From contig CAZABG010000004.1 in assembly GCA_964483465.1 (NCBI GenBank), positions 1 to 60,888 on the forward strand: 60,888 bases of DNA, written 5' to 3'. Under the pieces are notes generated by a model. That model did not search any database. It worked only from the letters and a program-made list of their open reading frames with translations, and had not been told where the DNA came from. The translations under genes were made by a program, and so were the position numbers. Source of the stretch: CAZABG01 sp964483465. GTDB taxonomy: Bacteria > Chlamydiota > Chlamydiia > Chlamydiales > Parachlamydiaceae. Below are positions 26,199-34,791 of this stretch, in pieces (positions within the stretch are counted from its first letter, which is position 1; the number at the start of each line of letters is the position of its first letter).

Positions 26199-26281
26199 TG
26201 CCGGCGACCGGGATCGAACCAGCACTTGGAAAACCAAAGTAGATTTTGAGTCTACCGCGTCTACCATTCCGCCACGCCGGC
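26199..26281 (-). tRNA. tRNA-Leu (anticodon CAA)
   Basis: The reverse complement gives a seven-base acceptor stem GCCGGCG/CGCCGGC with discriminator A. It has a D-arm with GGAATGGTAGAC, an anticodon stem GTAGA/TCTAC holding loop CTCAAAA (anticodon CAA, reading UUG), a class II variable arm and a T-arm GGTTCGATCC. All parts are consistent. CCA is not encoded. A terminator follows directly. Confidence 0.95.
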
Positions 26282-26374
26282 ATGGGGAAGAGTCTACGAA
26301 GTTTTAGAATAGACTTCAAGATCTAAAGGATCAGGCGATAAGGGTAAAATCGAAAATTGGGGTAAAATAGAGTT

Positions 26375-27025
26375 ATGGTGCACTTTAAAGACAGAAAAGA
26401 GGCAGGTATTCTGCTCGCGGATAAACTAAAAGAGGAAAAGGGGGCGGTCGTCCTTCCTTTGCCAAGGGGCGGGGTTGTGCTTGGAGTAGAAATCGCCAAA
26501 AAACTAGGATCTGAGCTTGATCTAATGATTGTAAGAAAGATTGGACATCCTTACCAGCCTGAGTATGCCATTGGCGCGATCAACGAGATCGGTGAGATGA
26601 TCGGCAATGAAGCGGCTCTGAACCAGGTCGACAAGATGTGGCTTCAGCGTATCATTGAGAGCGAGAGAAGAGAAGCGTTCGCGAGACGGCAGAAGTACCT
26701 GAAAGGCAAGCCAAGAATAGATTTGCAGGGAAAAACCGCTATATTGGTTGATGACGGCATAGCGACAGGCCTCAGCATGGCCCTTGCAGCGAGAATGGCG
26801 AGAAAAATGGGCGCAAAAAAAATAATTGTGGCAGTGCCTGTTGTCGCCGAAAGCGCCGCACGCATGCTTTCAAAATATGCAGATGAGATCGTTGCTTTAG
26901 AAATCGCTGAAGATGATTCCTTTTTAGGGGCGGTCGGCGCCTATTACGACGACTTCAGGCAAGTTGAAGACGAAGAAGTAATAGCTCTTTTGAAGGATGA
27001 AGGCAGAAGGCAGAAGGCAGAATAG
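26375..27025 (+). CDS. Phosphoribosyltransferase-fold protein
   Basis: A 216-residue protein of the type I phosphoribosyltransferase group. The PRPP-binding loop is ILVDDGIATGLSM (about residues 127-139). The N-terminal LPLPRGGVVLGVEIAKKLG and IVRKIGHPYQPEYAIGAI segments are typical of the ComF/Orf-type group often found alone or fused to hydrolases. Its substrate is unknown. The last ten residues (KDEGRRQKAE) and the stop codon are encoded by the inverted repeat of the family B element, so the native C-terminus was probably replaced when the element inserted. Confidence 0.85.
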   Translation: MVHFKDRKEAGILLADKLKEEKGAVVLPLPRGGVVLGVEIAKKLGSELDLMIVRKIGHPYQPEYAIGAINEIGEMIGNEAALNQVDKMWLQRIIESERREAFARRQKYLKGKPRIDLQGKTAILVDDGIATGLSMALAARMARKMGAKKIIVAVPVVAESAARMLSKYADEIVALEIAEDDSFLGAVGAYYDDFRQVEDEEVIALLKDEGRRQKAE

Positions 27026-27166
27026 CAACAGATCGTGCCGCTTTCAGCGGATAGATAGGCTGCCTTCGGCAGAACGGGCGCTCTATAAGAGCGCATTTAA
27101 TTACAAGCGCGCTTTAGCGCGCCCTATCTGTCGCTATTCTGCCTTCTGCCTTCTGCCTTCATCCTT
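26993..27166. repeat. Family B hairpin repeat, copy 1
   Basis: Bounded by 41-base inverted repeats (26993-27033 and 27126-27166) with a single mismatch, each built of tandem AAGGCAG heptamers followed by AATAGC(A/G)ACAGA. Between them lie four hairpins: CCGCTTTCAGCGG, CTGCCTTCGGCAG, GCGCTC/GAGCGC and GCGCGC/GCGCGC. It is the inverse orientation of the copies at 42568 and 44231. It overlaps the 3' end of the phosphoribosyltransferase gene. Confidence 0.9.
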
Positions 27167-27191
27167 TGCTAATCTGCCTTCTGCCTTATCT

Positions 27192-27989
27192 TTAGTATCT
27201 CAAAAAATTATTGTAGGCCTTATCCCAGGAATAGGTAACTCGCTCGTTTTTCTTCCGGTCGAATCGAACCTGTAGAGCAAGGTACGGATAGGGATGGCGG
27301 TTATCGTGGTTACGGCCTTCCTTTTTACGGTACAGCTTTATAAATATTTCGTGATTCATCCACGGCGGTGTCGATACATCGGTATCCCCTTTGTCATAAC
27401 GCTTGAATTCGGTATATCGCTTATCGTTCTTTGTTAAAGGGTCTTTTAAATAAAAATCTTGAACGATTTTAATGATAGACTCGGGTTTATCCTCAAAGCC
27501 CAGCACATAAAATGAAACTTCCGCCCCTATCGTATGCTTCGACATTTGATGCGCTAAAGAAGCGTCTAGATACGTATTATGATCCGGGCACCTGTGCCCT
27601 GATGTAATAATAACTTTTTTCTTAGTAGCGGTTTGGATGTGGTTTAAAAGATCGACCAATATGGGATAGACATTTTCTTTGCCGTCAAAGAGGGGCAAGC
27701 TATGTTTATCGGATCCGCCGCAATCATAAAAGGTCACATTTTCCCCGTTGACCATTTCCGATCGGGCGGGATTAAGCTGTGAGCCCTTGCATCTAAAAAA
27801 TTCTTTCGTGATTTTAGGAAGCTTGCCGACTTTTCCTTCTTCCCAAGGGTATGCGGTTACCTCAAGGGGTTTTGCTTCAGCGATAAGGAACTGCCTATCC
27901 GCTGAGTGCCTAAAAATATATTCTCCATTAGGGGGTGCAGGATCACTATCACAGCCGGCTAAAAGGAGTAAGAACGGAATCGCAAACAT
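27192..27989 (-). CDS. Lipoprotein, M15-like peptidase fold
   Basis: A 265-residue lipoprotein. The signal and lipobox are MFAIPFLLLLAGC, with the lipidated Cys at position 13. The C-terminal half resembles the M15 D-Ala-D-Ala carboxypeptidase fold: VIITSGHRCPDHNTYLDAS, then HQMSKHTIGAEVSFY, and late WMNHEIFI. In active M15 enzymes the second block usually contains an Asp zinc ligand seven residues after the His (H-x-x-G-x-A-x-D); here that position is Ser. It may therefore be a non-catalytic or altered peptidoglycan binder. It ends just past the family B repeat. Confidence 0.7.
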   Translation of the reverse strand: MFAIPFLLLLAGCDSDPAPPNGEYIFRHSADRQFLIAEAKPLEVTAYPWEEGKVGKLPKITKEFFRCKGSQLNPARSEMVNGENVTFYDCGGSDKHSLPLFDGKENVYPILVDLLNHIQTATKKKVIITSGHRCPDHNTYLDASLAHQMSKHTIGAEVSFYVLGFEDKPESIIKIVQDFYLKDPLTKNDKRYTEFKRYDKGDTDVSTPPWMNHEIFIKLYRKKEGRNHDNRHPYPYLALQVRFDRKKNERVTYSWDKAYNNFLRY

Positions 27990-28014
27990 TTAATCCACAT
28001 GCTACACTATTTAC

Positions 28015-28701
28015 ATGCAATGGGTCAAAAATTACGATTTATATCTTTTCGATTTTGATGGTTTACTCGTTAACACCGAAGAGATGCATTATAATGCTTA
28101 CCGCCGGATGTTAAAAAATAACGGCATCGAATTTGCTTGGGATTTTAACCGTTATTGCCAAGCAGCCCATTACCACGCAACCGCTTTAAAAGAACAAATT
28201 TATCTAGAGTTTCCAGAGCTTTTGAAACGAGAGCCTGTATGGGATGTCCTTTATAAGCAAAAACAAGAAGCGCTTTTAAATCTAGTAGACGAAGGGGCGG
28301 CTCACTTAATGCCGGGAGTGAAAGAATTGCTTGAGATCCTTGAAAAAGCCGATGTCAAGCGGGCAGTCGTTACCCATTCTCCCGATAAACTCATTCAAAA
28401 AATACGCAAACAAAATCCCATCCTTAATAGCATCCCTACCTGGATAACGCGCGAACATTACGAAAAACCAAAGCCCGATCCTGAATGCTATATTAAAGCG
28501 ATAGAAATGCTTAAACCAACCGGAAAAGTGATAGGCTTTGAAGACACCCCGCGCGGCTTGACGGCTCTATTTGGAACAAATGCCGAGCCTATACTGATTT
28601 GCACCGCCGAATACCCCGAAATACCTGAATTTATTAAGCGCGGAGCCAAAAGACATCCAACCCTTAAGGATTGGGTGGATAAACAACTTGCACAAGGGTA
28701 A
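28015..28701 (+). CDS. HAD-superfamily hydrolase (phosphoglycolate/beta-phosphoglucomutase type)
   Basis: A 228-residue HAD enzyme. Motif I is DFDGLLVNTEE (nucleophile Asp14 region), motif II VVTHSPDK (Thr-His-Ser), motif III Lys in KPKPDPECY, and motif IV GFEDTPRGL. The alpha-helical C1 cap lies between motifs I and II, as in the PGMB/Gph group. In Chlamydia a gph-like gene sits next to truA, as here. The last 38 bases overlap the convergent truA. Confidence 0.9.
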   Translation: MQWVKNYDLYLFDFDGLLVNTEEMHYNAYRRMLKNNGIEFAWDFNRYCQAAHYHATALKEQIYLEFPELLKREPVWDVLYKQKQEALLNLVDEGAAHLMPGVKELLEILEKADVKRAVVTHSPDKLIQKIRKQNPILNSIPTWITREHYEKPKPDPECYIKAIEMLKPTGKVIGFEDTPRGLTALFGTNAEPILICTAEYPEIPEFIKRGAKRHPTLKDWVDKQLAQG

Positions 28702-29413
28702 GGCCTTGCGGGGGAGCTGTCTGCCCCGCCTTCGAACGATCAAGCGTTTTAAATACGGTATCAACCGTTTCTAAAGGCAGCTGGCTTCTTGCTATATCGA
28801 TCGCGGTTCCCACTAAATTACGTACCATTTTATATAAAAATCCGTCCGCTTCAAACCAAATGGAAATCTCGTTTCCGTCTTGAATAAGCTCCGCTCTTGT
28901 TATCGTTCTAATTGAATCATGCGCGGCAGTACCGCTATGGCTTTCATTGGCGAATCCTTTAAAATCGTGCGTCCCGAGCATTTTATTGAGCGCCGCTTGC
29001 AGCAAGTTGATATCGAGCTTATATCCAACATGCCAACTATACAGACGGTTAAAAGGATCATAAACCGTATCTATGCGATAACAATATACTTTTCCTATCG
29101 CTGAATATCTTGCGTGAAAACTATCCTCTCTTTTTTCCAGCTCGAGCACGCGAATATCAGGCGGAAGAAGCGCATTAACAGAATAAAGCAGCTTAATAGA
29201 ATCGAATGACTGCTCCGTTTTAAAATGCGCTGTCTGCCCAAGGGCGTGAACGCCGCTATCGGTTCTGCCTGCCCCTGTCAAATCAATCTGTTCTCTTAAA
29301 ACCGTAACGATTGCTTTTTGGATGAGGGTTTGAATACCGATAGAGTTAGGTTGAACCTGCCACCCTCCGTATTGAGTACCATCATATGCGATCGTTAACT
29401 TATAAACGTGCAA
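28664..29413 (-). CDS. truA: tRNA pseudouridine(38-40) synthase TruA
   Basis: A 249-residue TruA. The catalytic Asp52 is in GAGRTDSGVHALGQ. The start MHVYKLTIAYDGTQYGGWQ and the later FKGFANES and FLYKMVRNLVGTAIDIA segments are family hallmarks. It modifies uridines 38-40 in the anticodon arm of many tRNAs. It overlaps ispD upstream by 19 bases, and the order truA-ispD-phosphoesterase-SWIB is as in Chlamydia trachomatis. Confidence 0.97.
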   Translation of the reverse strand: MHVYKLTIAYDGTQYGGWQVQPNSIGIQTLIQKAIVTVLREQIDLTGAGRTDSGVHALGQTAHFKTEQSFDSIKLLYSVNALLPPDIRVLELEKREDSFHARYSAIGKVYCYRIDTVYDPFNRLYSWHVGYKLDINLLQAALNKMLGTHDFKGFANESHSGTAAHDSIRTITRAELIQDGNEISIWFEADGFLYKMVRNLVGTAIDIARSQLPLETVDTVFKTLDRSKAGQTAPPQGLTLVQVVYPPNP

Positions 29414-30036
29414 GCGAGCGCCTCCGCCATTTTATAATCATCCATTGTAGAAATCTTAAAATTAAACGGCGATCCCGTTACAAGTTTTACAGGCGCGCCG
29501 ATCGTCTCTACTATAGAAACATCGTCAGTCACATCGAGTTGATCGCGATGCACTTTTTCATATCCTTTCAAAAGTAAATCACGGCGAATGAACTGCGGCG
29601 TTTGAATTTCCCAAAGTTTCGATCGATCGATCGTCTTGATTACATTTGCATGAGAGTCCGCTTCTTTGAGGGTATAAGGAATAGGCCAGGCTAAAGTGGC
29701 GGCTCCCGCCTTTTTTCCTTCCTCGATCAATTTTTTAATATCATCCATTCTAGTAAAGGGCCTTGCCGTATCATGGACGAGGATATATTCCTTGGTGGCA
29801 AGCAATAGTCCCTTATAAACCGAATCTTGCCGCCTCTCTCCTCCCTCTGTCACGATCAAAAAGGGAAACAGGCTATGATATTTTTTTTCAGCGACAACAA
29901 TGACTTCGTCAAAGGATTTCGCCCAATCAAGCGAGTAATCGATCACCCTCTTATTGCCTAAGGGAAGATATTGTTTGGGAGTATCCATTCCCATACGCTT
30001 GCCTGAGCCTGCAGCTAAAAGAATCACGCTAATCAT
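29395..30036 (-). CDS. ispD: 2-C-methyl-D-erythritol 4-phosphate cytidylyltransferase IspD
   Basis: A 213-residue IspD, the third step of the non-mevalonate isoprenoid pathway (MEP plus CTP). The nucleotide-binding signature LLAAGSGKRMGMDTPKQYL starts at residue 6. EGGERRQDSVYKGL, VHDTARPF and the DVTDDVSIVE segment complete the active site. Part of the overlapping minus-strand set with the phosphoesterase upstream (8-base overlap) and truA downstream. Confidence 0.97.
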   Translation of the reverse strand: MISVILLAAGSGKRMGMDTPKQYLPLGNKRVIDYSLDWAKSFDEVIVVAEKKYHSLFPFLIVTEGGERRQDSVYKGLLLATKEYILVHDTARPFTRMDDIKKLIEEGKKAGAATLAWPIPYTLKEADSHANVIKTIDRSKLWEIQTPQFIRRDLLLKGYEKVHRDQLDVTDDVSIVETIGAPVKLVTGSPFNFKISTMDDYKMAEALACTFIS

Positions 30037-30955
30037 TTGTCACCTTAATCAGACAAAGTTCTGGAGGGGCGTTTAACCTAAAAGGCACGGCGCTGCCGAC
30101 TCCTCGTGTCACATAAACCCATTTATCCCCTTCTTGAACAAGACCGGTTTTGAAGCGGGGATGTTCCATAACCGTAAGCCGCTTCCAGATCCAGGGTAAA
30201 TTAATTTCTCCTCCATGCGTGTGACCGCAAAGAATAATGTGGCCGGGATAAGAATTGAGTTTTGGCACCATATCGGGATTATGAACTAAGATTAATCCCG
30301 GAAGGTTTTTATTGTAAGTTTTAAAGGCCTCTTCCGGTAACGCTCGATCGGCCATATATTCGCCAAGTCCAGTCAGATTTATCTGATTTAGCTCAACCGA
30401 TTCATTATGCAATAGCTTAAAAGGAGTATGTTTGAGCAAATCAAGAAGCGCGCGATTAGGCGGAATTTTTTTTACTCTTTCATGAGCCTTGCCTTTGATA
30501 TGGCGGGTAAAAAAAATACGTTTCAACGCTTCCTTGATGAAGTTTCCTTTCTCTTTCGCAAGGTCATATTCCCCTTCATCGTTTATTCCAAGCGCTTCAT
30601 GATAATCATGATTTCCCAAAATGACATAAGAGCCTTGCGGCGCTTTCAATTGATTTAAGAACTTTTTCAGCCCATCGCCATCAATCAAATCGCCTTCGCA
30701 TATTAGATCGCCAAGAAGCACGATGATATCCGGCTGAAACGCATTCACATTTTCGATTATTTTCTTCGTCAGGATTTTACTGGATTTTTCGCTCCAGTGT
30801 AGATCAGAAAAAGCTGCGATTTTAATTTCCGACTTAACTGGCGCTTTCAAATTCAGATGTTTTATCTTTAAAAGCTTGGGCTCAATATAACGGGGCCAAA
30901 TCCCTGCGATGCTAAAAAGGCAAAAGCCATCCCACGCTAACTTCGTAATATTCAT
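30029..30955 (-). CDS. Metallophosphoesterase, YaeI/YkuE-like
   Basis: A 308-residue calcineurin-type phosphoesterase. Metal-binding blocks are FSDLHW, LLGDLICEGD, ILGNHDYHE and CGHTHGGEI, in the standard order. The N-terminus (about 1-25) is hydrophobic and probably anchors it in the membrane, as in YaeI/YkuE. It corresponds by position to the yaeI gene of Chlamydia next to ispD. YaeI homologues can hydrolyse UDP-diacylglucosamine in place of LpxH; whether this one does is inference. Confidence 0.9.
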   Translation of the reverse strand: MNITKLAWDGFCLFSIAGIWPRYIEPKLLKIKHLNLKAPVKSEIKIAAFSDLHWSEKSSKILTKKIIENVNAFQPDIIVLLGDLICEGDLIDGDGLKKFLNQLKAPQGSYVILGNHDYHEALGINDEGEYDLAKEKGNFIKEALKRIFFTRHIKGKAHERVKKIPPNRALLDLLKHTPFKLLHNESVELNQINLTGLGEYMADRALPEEAFKTYNKNLPGLILVHNPDMVPKLNSYPGHIILCGHTHGGEINLPWIWKRLTVMEHPRFKTGLVQEGDKWVYVTRGVGSAVPFRLNAPPELCLIKVTND

Positions 30956-31163
30956 GATACAAGTTTAAAGAGGGATACGATTTTTACCAAGAGAGATCAG
31001 AGAGAAAGCTTCATCACAGAGCCCACAGAGAGGCAAATTATTCTCAAGAATCAATTACATAGTCAAAGAGGATTGAATTTTTTGGATTTAAACGGTTGAT
31101 ATTCATCCTTCTGTCTTCATCCTTTCTCAGAGAGGCCTCCGCTTAAAGCGGAGGCCGAACAAA
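30956..31163. other. Intergenic region between SWIB gene and phosphoesterase gene
   Basis: About 208 bases without a coding region. It holds the hairpin at 31134-31156 and presumably the promoter for the minus-strand phosphoesterase-ispD-truA set. Nothing else is recognised. Confidence 0.6.
31134..31156 (-). terminator. GC-rich hairpin after the SWIB gene
   Basis: Perfect ten-base arms (GGCCTCCGCT/AGCGGAGGCC) with a TAA loop, beginning eight bases after the SWIB stop on the minus strand. No clear T run follows, so termination would be imperfect. The loop style resembles the hairpin modules of the family A and B repeats. Confidence 0.5.
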
Positions 31164-31445
31164 TTAACGGTGAGATAAAGCAGGCTCTTTGAGGTGCTTT
31201 GAAATCTTCGAAACCATCTTGAACATATCAATCTGCTGAGAACCAATCACTTCGCTGAGTGTTGCGTCTGGATTGACCATTCTCTTGTTTTTCTTGTCCT
31301 GAAGGCTTTTCTTTTTGATGTAATCCCATAGCTTCTTAGTCACTTCGGTACGTGGCATTGGGCCTTTCCCTACGATTTTGGCAAGAGCGTCGCTTACTTC
31401 TACCGGCTTCATGAAAGCAGATGGCTTTTTCTTTGTAGCTGACAT
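31164..31445 (-). CDS. SWIB/MDM2-domain protein
   Basis: A 93-residue protein consisting almost entirely of a SWIB domain (FMKPVEVSDALAKIVGKG, PRTEVTKKLWDYIKKKSL, then DKKNKRMVNPD). SWIB domains are typical of eukaryotic chromatin remodellers, and in bacteria they are a well known chlamydial feature (CT460 and the C-terminus of topoisomerase I). It is proposed to bind DNA or protein in chromatin condensation. The ribosome binding site AGGAGA lies before ATG. The position next to the yaeI/ispD/truA set is as in Chlamydia. Confidence 0.96.
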   Translation of the reverse strand: MSATKKKPSAFMKPVEVSDALAKIVGKGPMPRTEVTKKLWDYIKKKSLQDKKNKRMVNPDATLSEVIGSQQIDMFKMVSKISKHLKEPALSHR

Positions 31446-31590
31446 TAAGATTCTCCTATATGTGAGAAGTTATCATTTACCTGTTGTAAGATGAGTCAGA
31501 TTAAGAGTCAATTTTAATTCGCAAAATCCCTAGTGGAAAAAATGGCGGCTTTTCTTGAGAGGCAATCGTTTTTCTGCTATTTTTAGGTTA

Positions 31591-33665
31591 ATGACAACCC
31601 ACCCTATTATCGATTTCAGATTAAGCCTTGCAGAAGATTTGAAGAACGATTGGGAAACTGCAAATTCGTTTTCCCCTTTTTACAAAATGCTCGATAAACA
31701 TCCTCTAGTTAAACGAGTTAAGGAAAGAATCGGACCTTTTAAAATGTGGATGGAAGGGCTCGATTTAAAAGAAAGGGTCATGATCTTAATCCTCATTTCT
31801 CTTGATCAGGCGGATAGCCTTTTTACGGGCTGGGAAAAAAGGGAAGATCCCGCGAAAGATTTACGAGATCTTGCCCAAAAATTATTTAAAATCGAGCTAT
31901 TTTATGAACCGATCGGCGGTGTCATCGGCTATACCTACCTCATTTTAAAGCTTCTTCGTAAAAAAGGGGGCGTATTCCCTCATAACACGATCCAAACACC
32001 TCCCACAGTGGATATGAAGGATCCTATCGTTAGAAGATACGTTCGCGAAGGCTTAAAAAAAATGCCTCTTATCGGGGAAGTCTATCCTGTTGGCGGCGCA
32101 GGCGACAGGTTGAATTTACGCGATGCAAAAACGGGAGAAGCGCTTCCACAGGCTAAACTGCAATTCGAGGGTAGAACACTTCTTGAAGGCCTTATCCGCG
32201 ATTTAAAGGCCCGTGAAACTCTCTACGAGCGAGTTTACGGTAAAAGCACATTGACGCCCATCGCGCTTATGACGTCGTCCGAAAAAATGAATACGCGCCA
32301 TATGATTGAAATATTAGAAGAAAACAATTGGTTTGAAAGGCCGCGGGAATCCTTTTTTCTTTTTGAACAGCCGCTTGTTCCGGTTATTACAGTCGACGGA
32401 ACCTGGGCGGCAAACGCCCCCTTCGAACCCCTTTTAAAACCAGGCGGCCATGGCGTACTTTGGCTTTTAATGGATGAATACAGGGTATTTGACTGGTTTA
32501 AGAAGTTTAAACGCGACTATCTCATCGTCAGACAGATCAATAATCCGATCGCAGGCCTTGACGATAACCTACTTGCTCTTTCGGGCATGGGCATAAAAGA
32601 AAAGAAATCCTTTGGATTTCTAAGCTGTCCCCGTCTTTGCGGATCTTCCGAAGGTATGAATGTCCTATTGCAATCTCACAATGAAGACGGCTATCATTCA
32701 ACGATAACAAACATTGAATACACCGATTTTTCGACAAGAGGAATTGAAGACAAACCGGTTTCAGGAAGCCCTTATTCTTTATACCCATCGAATACCAATA
32801 TTTTATTCGCCTCGATTAAAGATATTAAGAAAGCGCTCGAAAAGAGCCCGCTTCCCGGCATTGTCTTTAACGCAAAAAACAAAGTTCCCTACCTGACGGA
32901 GCATGGAGTTAAAGAAACGCTCGGCGGACGTCTTGAATCGACTATGCAAAATATTGCCGATCATATGACCGCTCAAACTCTAAAGCCGGTAGTAACCCAA
33001 AAAGAATTGAAGACATTTCTTTTGAATAACGATCGTGAAAAAACCATATCCGTTACCAAAAAAGAAATGAAAAAGGGAGAAAGCCTTGCAGAAACACCTA
33101 TGCAAGCATGGCTTGACAAGCAAAGAGCGACGTACCAGCTTTTTGAAAAGGAATGTCATTTTAAACTCCCCCCCTTTCCTGAAGCCGTTATAGAATATTC
33201 CCCAAGCCTCGGACCTCTTTACTCGATCATCAAGCAAAAAGTTAAAAACTGAGTCTGTTTAAATCTAGCAAATTTGATTCATNNNNNNNNNNAATGGTGG
33301 CAATCGACGGCCTTGATATTGACGGAAGCATAAAAATTATCGCGCCTGAAGGAAGGGTCTTTTTAAAAAATGTTCTTGTTACGAATAAAGGTTTGAATCT
33401 CCGCAAAAAACACACCTTCTGGCAGGAAACCGCTAATTTAGAGTCCTTAGTCATAGAATGTGAGGAACATGCGGAATTTTGGGCTGAAAATGTTACCTTT
33501 AATAAGCCCCTCCACCTTATAGTTCCAAAGGGGCATAAAACGGTTGTTAAGCAAGTCAAAGGAAAATTAGAGTTTATAACTAAAAAGATCTCTAAACCTA
33601 GCTGGAAGTGGGAAATTAGCTTTAACAGCAAAGCCATTCCGACTTTGACTTTTAAGACTGATTAA
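31591..33665 (+). CDS. UDP-sugar pyrophosphorylase-like protein, interrupted by frameshift and gap
   Basis: A nucleotidyltransferase of the UDPGP type. The N-terminal part (about 1-160) is helical. YPVGGAGDRLNLRD (near 180) is the nucleotide-binding signature; ALMTSSEKMNTRH and NPIAGLDDNLL follow. The first frame stops at 33252. A single extra A in the AAAAA run at 33244-33248 would continue it as KKLSLFKSSKFDS into the 10-N gap and, in the same frame, into 33293-33665, which encodes a beta-helix-like C-terminus (IDGLDIDGSIKI). I infer one gene of roughly 690 codons with a sequencing or real frameshift. ATG 31591 is preferred to TTG 31555. Confidence 0.75.
33283..33292. other. Assembly gap (10 N)
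   Basis: Ten ambiguous bases inside the UDPGP-like gene; the true length is unknown. Confidence 0.99.
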
Positions 33666-33707
33666 GCCTAATATGTCAGCCATAAAAGATAGTAATATGG
33701 GTCAATT

Positions 33708-34791
33708 ATGAATAACGAAATGGAAAACCTGGTAAAGACTCTCGATAATCGACTCACGCATATGTCGAGGTATCTTTGACCTGAGGGTCAAAGAAGATCG
33801 TTTACGAGAGCTTGAAAACAGAATGGAATCTCCCTCTTTCTGGGATGACAACGATAAAGCTAAAACCGTTATAGCCGAAGCCAAGAATTTAAAAATCTGG
33901 GTTGACCCTTACCGCGATTTAAAAATGCGATACGACGCGGCGGTAGCGCTTATTCCCGAAGCCGATGATGCTTTTATGGAAGACTTAAAGAAAGAGCTCA
34001 TCCAAATTGACGCGACCCTTTCGGAACTTGAAATTAGAAAGATGCTGTCCGGAGAACTTGATTCTAAAAATTGCTACTTGAGCATTAACTCGGGTGCTGG
34101 CGGAACTGAATCTTGCGACTGGGCCTTAATGCTTTCCCGCATGTATCAGCGGTGGGCAGCCAAAAAGGGATGGACCCTTGAAATTATTGATGTTCTTGAC
34201 GGCGATGTCGCCGGCATTAAGAGCATCACGATGAAATTTACAGGGCCCTTTGCCTATGGTTACGCAAAAGCGGAAAAAGGAGTTCATCGATTAGTCCGCA
34301 TCTCTCCTTTTGATGCTAACGCGAAACGCCATACCAGTTTTGCAAGCGTTGAGGTAACGCCAGAAATCACAGACGACATTGTGATCGATATTAAGCCTGA
34401 AGAACTTAGAGTAGATACGTTCCGTTCATCAGGCGCAGGCGGGCAGCACGTCAACAAAACTGACTCTGCCGTTCGGATGACGCATATCCCGACCGGATTT
34501 GTCGTATCAAGCCAAACGCAAAGAAGCCAGGTGCAAAACCGCGAAGCCTGCTTGAAGATGTTGAAATCGATGCTTTATGAAAAACAAGTTGAAGAACGGG
34601 AAAAGGCTTTAAAAGACCTAAGCGGCGAGAAAAAAGATATTGCCTGGGGAAGCCAGATTCGCAATTATGTATTTCAGCCCTACACATTAGTGAAAGACAC
34701 GCGTACCAAGTTTGAATCAGGAAATATAGAAGCGGTTATGGATGGCGAGATTGATGATTTTGTGAATGCTTATTTAAAGGAGTTCGGATGA
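33708..34791 (+). CDS. prfB: Peptide chain release factor 2, with programmed +1 frameshift
   Basis: Starts at ATG 33708 and reads 23 codons to an in-frame TGA at 33777-33779. Translation then shifts +1 at CTT-TGA-C and continues from GAC 33778 to 34791, about 360 residues in all. The shift site has the canonical GAGG Shine-Dalgarno-like sequence, TAT spacer and CTTTGAC, as in Escherichia coli. RF2 reads UGA and UAA; low RF2 favours the shift, which gives self-regulation. Visible hallmarks are SSGAGGQHVNKTDSAVR (GGQ) and SPFDANAKRHTSFASV (SPF anticodon tripeptide). Followed by a GNAT gene and yebC, as in Chlamydia. Confidence 0.97.
33771..33780 (+). promoter_or_regulatory. RF2 programmed frameshift site
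   Basis: TAT-CTT-TGA-C, preceded by GAGG at 33767-33770, matches the known recoding signal at its functional positions: Shine-Dalgarno-like element, slippery CTT, weak TGA stop followed by C. Confidence 0.95.

Noticed and set aside
26291..26319. Further MITE copy near TAGACTTC after tRNA-Leu
   Set aside because: Only eight bases match and the rest of the end is absent; AGTCTA and TAGACT here form just a small local hairpin.
26997..27275. Open frame across family B copy 1
   Set aside because: It consists of repeat sequence and overlaps the lipoprotein gene. The similar frame at 42548-42790 is explained the same way.
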